From a virus: a stretch of 64,000 nucleotides of DNA. Below, in pieces: positions 26,551 to 35,543 of this stretch (positions are counted from its first letter, which is position 1; each line of letters starts with the position of its first letter). Below the pieces are notes generated by a model. The model was not told where the DNA came from. It did no database searches and worked only from the letters and a program-made list of their open reading frames with translations. A program made the position numbers and the translations under genes. The stretch is taken from IMG/VR virus record IMGVR_UViG_3300022602_000029, positions 1 to 64,000 of that record; one strand, written 5' to 3'.

Positions 26551-29500
26551 ATGGCAAAACTACTCGGCGGCACGATAATATACGGTACAGGAACTATCCA
26601 ATCTACACTATATGTAGGAGGGATACTCAATACGGGCACGGCAGTATCGAACTCGACTATCACAGGAGCCCTACAGGTAGTTGGTGGTGTCGGGGTAGGC
26701 GGTAACATCAACGCAGGCGGCTATATCACTGCCCAAAGCGGATTCTATGCTGTCAATACCTACACCGGAGGTTATAGTGACGGCATAGTAGTCGACTATG
26801 TCAATGGAACTATAGGTAATGGACGTATCAGTGTTGGCCCTCAAGATAATATCACATTCTACAATGGTGGTCCTGCGACTACAGCTACCATGCAGATTTC
26901 TTCAAGCGGTACTGTTTATGTTCCAACAGGCATCACATCAAACTCTACGCTCACAGGCAGTCTTGTAGTAGCAGGCGGAGTTGGCATCGGCGGTAACCTG
27001 TACGTAGGTGGTATCATCGCCGGTTCCATAAGCAGTTCAACCAATATATCTGGAGGACAAGCTGGTTATATTCCTATACAGAGTGCTCCTAACGCTACTA
27101 GTTTTATAGGTACAGGTAGTGTAGGTTATGTGCTACAGATGCAGATCAACAACACAGCTACTTGGGTAAGTACTGGTTCTTTGGGTATTAGCGGAGGCGG
27201 AGGCGGCAGCTTAAACGCCTATTGTAGCTACTATGTAACTAGCCCAACTGTGTCTACTAGCGGTGTCAATAACATAGCTATCGGATGTTGTGCTTTAAGT
27301 AATAATACTACTGGGTGTAACAATCTAGCACTAGGTTATGGATCTCTTAGATTAAACACCACTGGGACCAGTAACTTCGCCGTGGGCTATAGGACGTTGG
27401 CAGGTAACACAGGTGGATTTAATAATATCGCCATAGGATGCTGTGCGCTGTTAGGCAACACATTTGGATCTAGCAACTTTGCGGTTGGTTCGCAGACACT
27501 GGGAAAGAATACCTATGGCTGCAATAATACAGCGATAGGATCAGGAGCACTAGCTAACAATACTACAGGAAGTCAAAATTTCGCCGCAGGTCCTAATGCA
27601 CTTGGAAACAATACGTTTGGTAACAACAATACAGCTATTGGGCAGGGTGCGTTGCTTGCCAATACCACAGGAAGCAATAACTTTGCTGTGGGTTATGCCG
27701 CACTCCGAGCCAACACAGGGGGAGGAAATAATCTAGCCCTGGGTACATGGGCTATGACCAATAGCATAACTGGACAGAATAACATAGCATTAGGTTATCA
27801 ATCCATGAGCTTCTATGTGGCAGGATGTAACAATATTGCCTTAGGTGTAAACTCTTTATATGGATTAGCTGGCACTTATGGATCTAATAATGTAGCTATA
27901 GGTGGTAACACCATGCGTGCCAATACCACTGGTTCTAATAATACAGCTATTGGGTATGGATCCTTGAAATCCAACGTCACTGGCTGCAACAACGTGGCTA
28001 TCGGCTATTATGGAATGCATAATAACATCTCCGGTCAGGCTAACACGGCTATAGGATATCAAACATTATATAATAACACCGGAGGTAACTTTAACACAGC
28101 GATCGGTTGTTATGCTTTATTCTGCAATACCACAGGTTGCTATAACACGGCTATAGGTCCTAGCGCATTGTATTTCAACACAGGTAGCGGTAATACTGCT
28201 ATAGGATGTCTAGCACTAAATCTAAACACCTATGGCTGCATGAACATAGCTATCGGTAATAGCGCTATGAGGTGCAACCTTACTGGCTGTAATAATATAG
28301 CATTTGGCAATAATTCCATGTGTGGAAACCTAAATGGTAGCCATAACTTTGCCGCAGGCTGTCAGTCGCTTAACAATAACACCGCAGGTAACTATAACAC
28401 AGCGATAGGCGTCAACGCATTATTTTGTAACACTACTGGATCTAATAATACCGCGTTAGGAAATAGTGCTTTATACCTTAACTGCACGGGATCAAACAAC
28501 ATAGCTATAGGATCTAGTGCTCTTGTTAAAAATACCTACGGTAATTCTAATATAGCATTGGGTTATCAGTCTTTATGTGCCAATACTACAGGACAGAATA
28601 ATATCGCCATGGGCACCTGTGCTTTGGTAGCTAACAATACAGGCAGTTTTAACGTAGCCATAGGTTGTAATGCGTTATATGGCAATACTAGCGGTAACTA
28701 CAACAATGCTGTAGGTGTTTTTTCTCTAAGGAACAGTACTACTGGTATAGCCAACTTCGCAGGAGGTTACGCAGCCTTATCAAGTAATTCATCAGGTAGT
28801 TACAATACAGCAATAGGTCATTGTTCGATGGCTTATAATAATACCGGTAACTGTAATATAGCATTAGGTCCTTATTCCTTATATGGTATAGTCACAGGAT
28901 GTAATAACTTTGCCGCAGGTGCTTATGCTCTTTTCAGCAATACAGGAGGCTGTGCTAACGTGGCCATCGGCCTTAGCGCTCTTAACAAAAACACCACTGG
29001 TTATGGAAACGTAGGCATTGGTGCTAATTCTGGATACAACAATACTTCAGGATGTGATAACATATCCGTGGGAATCTGTGGATTATACTGTAATATAAGC
29101 GGCAGCCATAACATAGCTATCGGAGCCTGTGCATTATATGCCAATACCGGCACCAACAACGTGGCTCTTGGATTTACTGCTTTAAGAAATAACAGCTGGG
29201 GCTATGGCAACATAGCAGTGTCTAGAGGAGCTCTGTGCCATAACACATATGGACAGAATAATATCGGTCTTGGTAGTCTTTCTCTATATTGCAACACCGT
29301 AGGCTGTAGCAACTTTGCGGCAGGTGTATGCGCTTTATATTCTAACACCGCTGGTAATAGCAATATAGCTATAGGCGCCAGCGCCTTGCTTTACAATACG
29401 ACCGGCTATAATAACATAGCGATGGGCTGTTTATCATTGTTTTCTAACACTAGTGGTTACAACAACATCGCCATGGGCTATCAGGCCCTGTATCTCAATA

Positions 29501-32500
29501 CCTATGGAGTCCATAATATAGCGTTTGGACAGGCAGCAGGCTATTCTTTAACGACCGGTAGTAGCAACTTCGCCGCGGGATATACTGCTCTTAACAACTT
29601 AACTACTGGTTGTTCAAACATAGCCATAGGTATGCGAGCCTTATTCTGCAGTACCTATGGTGGCGGAAACTTTGGAGCCGGTGGCTACACTCTGTTTAAT
29701 AACACCACTGGCTGTAACAACACAGCTATAGGTTGCTATGCTGGCTGCGGATATACCGTTAATGGAGGTAATAACAACGTAGCGATAGGTTATCAAGCAT
29801 TGTATTGCAATACCGTGTCTAATAACATAGCTATAGGCTATAGGAGCATGTTCGCCAACACCTACGGAGCGCAAAACATAGCCCTAGGAAGCCAGACATT
29901 GGCTAGTAATATCAGCGGAACTACAAACATAGCCATAGGCTGTAACTCACTACAATTCAATACCGGCGGTAGTTGTAACGTGGCACTAGGTTATGGATCT
30001 CTACGATTTAATACCACAGGTTCCGGAAACTTCGCAGTGGGCTGTAATGCTTTATATTCTAACACCGGCGGTAGCGGTAACACGGCCATCGGAACTGGCG
30101 CTTTAGGCTCCAATGTTATAGGAGGAAGTAATTTCGCTGCTGGTCAGGGCTCATTAGGCAGCAATATCAGTGGCTGTAATAACGTGGCCATCGGCCAGAA
30201 CGCATTAGGCAAGAACTATTGTAATCATAATTTCGCCGCTGGCTATCAGGCCATGTATAATAACACCGGAGGTAGTGGTAATACCGCTATCGGTTGTTTC
30301 GCATTAAATGCCAATACTTATGGCGTCATGAACATAGGTATCGGTAATAGCGCACTGGTGAAAAACACCACAGGTAACTGGAACATAGCCTTAGGTAATA
30401 ACAGTTTATACTATAACACAGGTGGATGTAACAACTTTGCCGCAGGATGCCTAGCATTGTTCTGTAACACTACAGGTAACAACAATATAGCTGTAGGTAA
30501 TAATGCGCTTTATGGCAATAGCGGAGGTATGATGAACGTGGCCCTAGGGTGTTTTGCCTTGCAGGCCAATACTACAGGTAGCAATAACTTCGCTGTTGGT
30601 TATGCTACATTATACCGCAACACTATAGGTAATAATAATGTCGCCATAGGTTCGGCCTCGCTATATGGTAATCAGACGGGCTGTAGCAATATCGCTATTG
30701 GTCCCAATGCTCTAAGATGTAACACGTCGGGCAGTCATAATATAGCATTAGGCTGTGCGGCCATGCTGTGTAATACCTGTGGCTACAACAACGTAGCTAT
30801 AGGACAGAACGCATTAATATGTAATACTACAGGAAACCAAAACGTTGCGCTGGGGCAGAATACCTTATATTTTAATACCGGTGGTAGCTACAATATGGCC
30901 ATAGGTAGCTGTGCCCTTTTCAGAAATATATGTGGTAGTAATAATATGGCCATGGGTATATATACCTTAGCCAGCAATACCTATGGAAGTTACAACGTTG
31001 GTATCGGTGACTGTGTGTTAACTAAAAATACAGCAGGTGTTTATAACTTCGCATTTGGCCACGGTGCCATGTATGGTAATACCTACGGTAGTTATAATGT
31101 TTCGTTGGGAGGAAGAGGATTATGCTGTAACCTAAGCGGTTGTTATAACATAGCATTGGGATATAATTCTTTAGCACAGAATACTGCTGGTAACTGTAAC
31201 ATAGCATTCGGAGTGTGTAGTTTATTCGCTAATACTACCGGTGTTAACAACTTTGCCGCAGGTGCCGGCGCACTAACTAGCAATACCACAGGTTGCGGAA
31301 ATACAGCTATAGGCTGTGCCGCACTTTGCAATCACACAACCGGTATAAACAACTTCGCTGTAGGCGGAGGAGCCATGAAGAATGTTACCTATGGTGCCAA
31401 CAACACAGCATTTGGATTCTTTTCGTTATATTGTAGCCTAATCGGTTCCAACAATACTGCTATCGGTTGCGCATCAATGCAGTATAACACAGGTAGCCAA
31501 AATATTGCGGTCGGGGCTTATACACTAAGAGGAGCCAATGGCGCCTGCAACTGCGGAGGTTGCAACATCGCGATGGGCTATAGTTCGATGTCTTGTAATA
31601 CATACGGAAGCACTAACGTGGCATTAGGTTTTCAGACATTGAATTGTAATATCAGCGGTAGCAATAACGTAGCTATCGGCTCCAATGCCATGACCTGTAA
31701 TATAGCCGGTTACAATAACATCGCTATAGGTAACCTGCCGTTGGTTTCTAACACAGGCGGTACCTACAACGTGGCGCTAGGTGCGAGGAGCATGTACGGT
31801 AATACTACTGGTAGTGGAAATATAGCTATTGGCTGCCAGTCACTGTGCGCCAATACGGTAGGTGGTTCTAACATCGCGCTAGGTGGTCAGGCCATGTTCT
31901 GTAACATCAGCGGCGTAAACAATGTGGCCATTGGCCAGAGTGCTCTTTACAGCAACACCATAGGCTGTAACAATCTAGCTATCGGACTATTTTCTCTTTG
32001 TGGCAATACCAATGGTGTGCATAATGTTGCGTTAGGACGAGAAACTCTATACTACAACACAGCTGGTAACTTTAATACTGCTATCGGTTATTGCTCACTT
32101 TATAACAATACAGTAGGCACTAGTAACATAGCTATCGGCTGCCAGACGCTTGTTAGCAATACCGCCGGAAATTATAATCTAGCGATGGGAGTCAACGCAC
32201 TATGCTCTAATACATATGGTTTAAATAACATAGCTTTAGGTTACACTGCGTTATCAAAAAATACCACTGGCGGTCAAAATATTGCTATTGGATGCCAGAA
32301 TTTGTTTGCCAACACTGTCGGCGGGCAGAATATCGCTATGGGTAGTAACGCTATGTTCTTCAATACATCGGGCTGTTGCAATATTGCTATAGGTAGCGCC
32401 GCATTATATGGCAACACAGGAGGTAGTGATAATACTGCTATCGGCCAAGGCGCACTACAGAAAAATGCCACAGGTTGCCATAACGTAGCGATTGGCTATG

Positions 32501-35172
32501 CAACATTAAACGTTTCTACTGGTACTGTATGTAATATAGCTATTGGCTTCCAAGCCATGCGCTACAACACATATGGTAATTGTAACATCGCTGTTGGTAT
32601 AAATGCCTTATTACGTAATACATGCGGTTGTTTAAACATAGCACTTGGTACGAAAGCCTTATATGGTAATGTGTGCGGCTGTAATAACTTTGCTGTAGGG
32701 TACGGAACATTACGTAACAACACAGGTGGTAGTTACAATATCGCTATGGGCTTTGTATCCATGTGTGCGAACACCACCGGTGTCAACAATATCGCCTTAG
32801 GAGCATGCACTTTATATAACAACACCTACGGTTGCAATAATATAGCGATAGGATTGTCGGCTTTATGCTACAACACTACTGGTATCAATAACTTCGCCGC
32901 TGGTTACCAAGCTCTAACAGCCAACACGAGCGGTAACAATAACATAGCTATAGGCTTGTGCGCACTATCAGCCAACACAACAGGTAATGCCAACGTAGCA
33001 CTGGGATGGTTATCTCTATGTAAAAACACTACTGGACAGAATAACGTGGCTATAGGCTGCAATACCTTGCTATACAATACCTATGGATACAACAACTTTG
33101 CTTCCGGTATCAATGCCATGCGTTGTAATACTACAGGTTGTAATAACGTGGCCATAGGTCCTGGTTCGATGCAGTTAAACTGCTGCGGATCTTTTAATAT
33201 AGCAATAGGTCCATCTACCTTGTATTGTAATACCGCAGGTAACTACAATGTAGCATTAGGTGGCAACGCACTCTATGGAAATATTACTGGGTCATTTAAT
33301 ACTGCTATAGGACTAAATGCGTCTTACTGTAATCAATTTGGCAGTGGTAACTTTGCCGCAGGTTTCTGTGCTCTTTACAATAATACAGCCAGCGGCAACC
33401 TAGCTATAGGCTGTACGGCTATGGTCTTTAACACCACTGGACAGAATAACATAGCACTAGGTACGAATTCTCTCTGTGCTAATACCAGCGGTTGCACTAA
33501 CGTAGCGGTAGGATATGGAGCTTTAAGGCAAAATACCACAGGCAACGCTAACGTAGCGATAGGTGTATATACACTGGCATGCAATACCACTGGCTTTTGT
33601 AATATCGCTATAGGAGCCTCCGCCCTAGTCAATAATACGGCTGGCTGTATCAACATCGCAATCGGTGGTGGCGCTATGGGCGCTAATACTACCGGTTATG
33701 GCAATAATGCCATAGGAGTTACAGCACTAGGCTGTAATCAAGGAGGAAACTTTAACGTAGCGATAGGCCAACGTGCCGCTTGGGCCAACACCGCAGGTAG
33801 CCAGAACGTAGCTATAGGACAATGTAGTCTACGCTGTAATAGTCTAGGAAGCAATAACCTAGCTATCGGTGGACAGGCTACGATGTGTCTCAGCACAGGC
33901 TCTTGTAATATAGGTATAGGTTCATTCGCTGGATGTGCTATCACTAGCGGTAACGGCAATGTGGTAATAGGCGGCTATGGCGGAACTAACATGGCTACCA
34001 ATAATAACACAGTGGTCATAGCCGATGGTTCTGGTAATGTCAAGATGGGATTCACCAATACCGGAGCTATGTTTGTAGGTTCGAATATAACCAACTTTGG
34101 TGCCAATGGACAGGTACTGCAGTCATTTGGTCCTGGAGGAGCTCCTAACTGGGTCAATCCTGCCAGCATCACAGTAGGTACTGGAACCAACGCACTCAAC
34201 AGCTATGTTACTGATGATAGTTCAACAGGCAATCCAGAATATGTAACATTCGTCAATGCTACCAATACCTATACGGGTATAAGGTCTAACAGCGCCAGTT
34301 TTACTTACCAACCTAATATAGGACTGTTGACTACCCCGTCGCACTACATATCTAGCACAGCGGCCAACACAGCTACTACATCTAGCAACGCACTTTATGT
34401 AGCAGGTGGTTCATATCTAAACAGCCTGTTTGTATTGAATCAGGCCACATTTGCTGGACCAGTGGTATTCAACGGAACTGCTACCTATGTCTACAGTACT
34501 AATACAGTATATACAGATAACATCATAGAACTACATGCTCCTCCCGGAGGAGTCAACGGTCAATGGGCCTATGATGATGGCAAGGACATCGGACTCCGCT
34601 TCCATTATTTCAATAGATCTGTTAGCACTGACAGCAATGCCGCACTGGTATTGGCCGACGATAGCCAATATCTAGAATTCTACAATCTAGGTGCTGAATC
34701 TAATACAGGAACGTTCAGCGCAGGAACACCTACCTACGGAACATTCAAGACCGGTGCTATCAAGCTGGTAGGAGGCACTACCGCCACTTCTATCACTAGT
34801 GGTGATATGACAGTAACGGGAGGCGTAGGCATAGGAAAGAGTCTCTATGTCAATGGTAGCATCGTATTAAATGGATCTCCATTAACTACCCAGCAGGCCA
34901 TGACCACCTATGAGTTTACGTCAGGCATCAATTCATCTACATTCACTATCAGCGGTGGATATACCGTAGGACAGATAGAAGTTTACAGTAATGGTGTTTT
35001 AATGAACTCGGGAGATTATGTAGCCACTAACGGCAGCACGGTGGTGTTTAATGCTCCGAGAAATCAAGGAGATCTAATATCAGTAAGAACTTTCGTATCG
35101 TTTGGAGTAGCAGGTAGCACCATGGCCAGCAAGTCCTACGCAACAGCCATAGCCACCGCTATGGGCATGTAA
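26551..35172 (+). CDS. Giant fibre protein (2873 aa) with about 130 17-residue beta-roll-like repeats
   Basis: The N-terminus 'MAKLLGGTIIYGTGTI' is shared with two other genes here. It is followed by two GGVGIGG shaft repeats and 'LNAYCSYYVTSPTVSTSGV' (about residues 220-240). From residue 238 to about 2470 the protein is a tandem array of 'GxNNIAIGxxALxxNTT', period exactly 17 in most units. The core resembles the NxAxG repeats of YadA-type trimeric heads and of bacterial fibre proteins carrying S74 domains, so a trimeric left-handed beta-roll is inferred. Cysteine is frequent at fixed repeat positions. The C-terminal 400 residues hold a 'YDDGKDIGLRFHYF' module, one GGVGIGK repeat and a final 'TISGGYTVGQIEVYSNGVLM' beta module. 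There is no S74 domain, signal peptide or anchor. Confidence 0.9.
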   Translation: MAKLLGGTIIYGTGTIQSTLYVGGILNTGTAVSNSTITGALQVVGGVGVGGNINAGGYITAQSGFYAVNTYTGGYSDGIVVDYVNGTIGNGRISVGPQDNITFYNGGPATTATMQISSSGTVYVPTGITSNSTLTGSLVVAGGVGIGGNLYVGGIIAGSISSSTNISGGQAGYIPIQSAPNATSFIGTGSVGYVLQMQINNTATWVSTGSLGISGGGGGSLNAYCSYYVTSPTVSTSGVNNIAIGCCALSNNTTGCNNLALGYGSLRLNTTGTSNFAVGYRTLAGNTGGFNNIAIGCCALLGNTFGSSNFAVGSQTLGKNTYGCNNTAIGSGALANNTTGSQNFAAGPNALGNNTFGNNNTAIGQGALLANTTGSNNFAVGYAALRANTGGGNNLALGTWAMTNSITGQNNIALGYQSMSFYVAGCNNIALGVNSLYGLAGTYGSNNVAIGGNTMRANTTGSNNTAIGYGSLKSNVTGCNNVAIGYYGMHNNISGQANTAIGYQTLYNNTGGNFNTAIGCYALFCNTTGCYNTAIGPSALYFNTGSGNTAIGCLALNLNTYGCMNIAIGNSAMRCNLTGCNNIAFGNNSMCGNLNGSHNFAAGCQSLNNNTAGNYNTAIGVNALFCNTTGSNNTALGNSALYLNCTGSNNIAIGSSALVKNTYGNSNIALGYQSLCANTTGQNNIAMGTCALVANNTGSFNVAIGCNALYGNTSGNYNNAVGVFSLRNSTTGIANFAGGYAALSSNSSGSYNTAIGHCSMAYNNTGNCNIALGPYSLYGIVTGCNNFAAGAYALFSNTGGCANVAIGLSALNKNTTGYGNVGIGANSGYNNTSGCDNISVGICGLYCNISGSHNIAIGACALYANTGTNNVALGFTALRNNSWGYGNIAVSRGALCHNTYGQNNIGLGSLSLYCNTVGCSNFAAGVCALYSNTAGNSNIAIGASALLYNTTGYNNIAMGCLSLFSNTSGYNNIAMGYQALYLNTYGVHNIAFGQAAGYSLTTGSSNFAAGYTALNNLTTGCSNIAIGMRALFCSTYGGGNFGAGGYTLFNNTTGCNNTAIGCYAGCGYTVNGGNNNVAIGYQALYCNTVSNNIAIGYRSMFANTYGAQNIALGSQTLASNISGTTNIAIGCNSLQFNTGGSCNVALGYGSLRFNTTGSGNFAVGCNALYSNTGGSGNTAIGTGALGSNVIGGSNFAAGQGSLGSNISGCNNVAIGQNALGKNYCNHNFAAGYQAMYNNTGGSGNTAIGCFALNANTYGVMNIGIGNSALVKNTTGNWNIALGNNSLYYNTGGCNNFAAGCLALFCNTTGNNNIAVGNNALYGNSGGMMNVALGCFALQANTTGSNNFAVGYATLYRNTIGNNNVAIGSASLYGNQTGCSNIAIGPNALRCNTSGSHNIALGCAAMLCNTCGYNNVAIGQNALICNTTGNQNVALGQNTLYFNTGGSYNMAIGSCALFRNICGSNNMAMGIYTLASNTYGSYNVGIGDCVLTKNTAGVYNFAFGHGAMYGNTYGSYNVSLGGRGLCCNLSGCYNIALGYNSLAQNTAGNCNIAFGVCSLFANTTGVNNFAAGAGALTSNTTGCGNTAIGCAALCNHTTGINNFAVGGGAMKNVTYGANNTAFGFFSLYCSLIGSNNTAIGCASMQYNTGSQNIAVGAYTLRGANGACNCGGCNIAMGYSSMSCNTYGSTNVALGFQTLNCNISGSNNVAIGSNAMTCNIAGYNNIAIGNLPLVSNTGGTYNVALGARSMYGNTTGSGNIAIGCQSLCANTVGGSNIALGGQAMFCNISGVNNVAIGQSALYSNTIGCNNLAIGLFSLCGNTNGVHNVALGRETLYYNTAGNFNTAIGYCSLYNNTVGTSNIAIGCQTLVSNTAGNYNLAMGVNALCSNTYGLNNIALGYTALSKNTTGGQNIAIGCQNLFANTVGGQNIAMGSNAMFFNTSGCCNIAIGSAALYGNTGGSDNTAIGQGALQKNATGCHNVAIGYATLNVSTGTVCNIAIGFQAMRYNTYGNCNIAVGINALLRNTCGCLNIALGTKALYGNVCGCNNFAVGYGTLRNNTGGSYNIAMGFVSMCANTTGVNNIALGACTLYNNTYGCNNIAIGLSALCYNTTGINNFAAGYQALTANTSGNNNIAIGLCALSANTTGNANVALGWLSLCKNTTGQNNVAIGCNTLLYNTYGYNNFASGINAMRCNTTGCNNVAIGPGSMQLNCCGSFNIAIGPSTLYCNTAGNYNVALGGNALYGNITGSFNTAIGLNASYCNQFGSGNFAAGFCALYNNTASGNLAIGCTAMVFNTTGQNNIALGTNSLCANTSGCTNVAVGYGALRQNTTGNANVAIGVYTLACNTTGFCNIAIGASALVNNTAGCINIAIGGGAMGANTTGYGNNAIGVTALGCNQGGNFNVAIGQRAAWANTAGSQNVAIGQCSLRCNSLGSNNLAIGGQATMCLSTGSCNIGIGSFAGCAITSGNGNVVIGGYGGTNMATNNNTVVIADGSGNVKMGFTNTGAMFVGSNITNFGANGQVLQSFGPGGAPNWVNPASITVGTGTNALNSYVTDDSSTGNPEYVTFVNATNTYTGIRSNSASFTYQPNIGLLTTPSHYISSTAANTATTSSNALYVAGGSYLNSLFVLNQATFAGPVVFNGTATYVYSTNTVYTDNIIELHAPPGGVNGQWAYDDGKDIGLRFHYFNRSVSTDSNAALVLADDSQYLEFYNLGAESNTGTFSAGTPTYGTFKTGAIKLVGGTTATSITSGDMTVTGGVGIGKSLYVNGSIVLNGSPLTTQQAMTTYEFTSGINSSTFTISGGYTVGQIEVYSNGVLMNSGDYVATNGSTVVFNAPRNQGDLISVRTFVSFGVAGSTMASKSYATAIATAMGM
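27262..33960 (+). repeat. 51-bp tandem repeat array (about 130 units)
   Basis: Each 51-base unit encodes one 17-residue 'GxNNIAIGxxALxxNTT' repeat. Units are diverged at the DNA level, with synonymous codons well mixed, so this array looks older than the one at 49350-51760. A few units are one to several residues longer or shorter (for example near 27860-27890 and 31530-31560), but the reading frame is kept throughout. Confidence 0.9.
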
Positions 35173-35183
35173 AGGAAAAACAA

Positions 35184-35543
35184 ATGACCACACCATCAAA
35201 TCCATTATCGCTACTGTTTAACAACAGTGGACAGGCTACATTCAATAATACTGTTACGGTCACTAGTATAGCTATCAGCAACAGCACCAATACAGGTGCT
35301 TTGATAGTAGCAGGTGGACACGCTGTTGGAGGAAATCTCTATGTGGGCAATACAGCCGCGATATTATCTCCTGCATTATCGCTTTCTACAGCATCAGGAG
35401 CGTTGACAGTACAAGGTGGTGTAGGAGTAGCTGACAGTATATACGCAGGTAATCGAGTAGGTTGGGGATCAACGACCGGCACTTCTGTAGCATATCAAGT
35501 ATATAATTCTGCAGTTGGCAGTATAGATTTATATTTTGGATAA
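35184..35543 (+). CDS. Short fibre-shaft protein, first half of the second two-gene module
   Basis: This 119-residue protein has two shaft repeats ('NTGALIVAGGHAVGGNLYVG' and 'ASGALTVQGGVGVADSIYAG', about residues 38-57 and 76-95) and ends 'AYQVYNSAVGSIDLYFG', paralogous to the short proteins at 24265 and 38006. An AAAGGA ribosome binding site lies in the 11-base gap after the giant fibre. The junction TTTGGATAATGGC with the next gene is identical in both TAATG pairs. It probably associates with, and sets the stoichiometry of, the LamG protein that follows; this is inferred. Confidence 0.8.
   Translation: MTTPSNPLSLLFNNSGQATFNNTVTVTSIAISNSTNTGALIVAGGHAVGGNLYVGNTAAILSPALSLSTASGALTVQGGVGVADSIYAGNRVGWGSTTGTSVAYQVYNSAVGSIDLYFG

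Noticed and set aside
27262-33960. CRISPR-like regular periodicity
   Set aside because: The repeat is 51 bases with no separate spacers, stays in one reading frame for over 2200 codons and conserves protein rather than DNA, so it is a coding tandem repeat.
26551-35172. Bacterial YadA-like autotransporter adhesin
   Set aside because: There is no signal peptide and no membrane anchor at the C-terminus, and the gene lies in a phage late operon under a T4-type promoter. Only the repeat style is shared.
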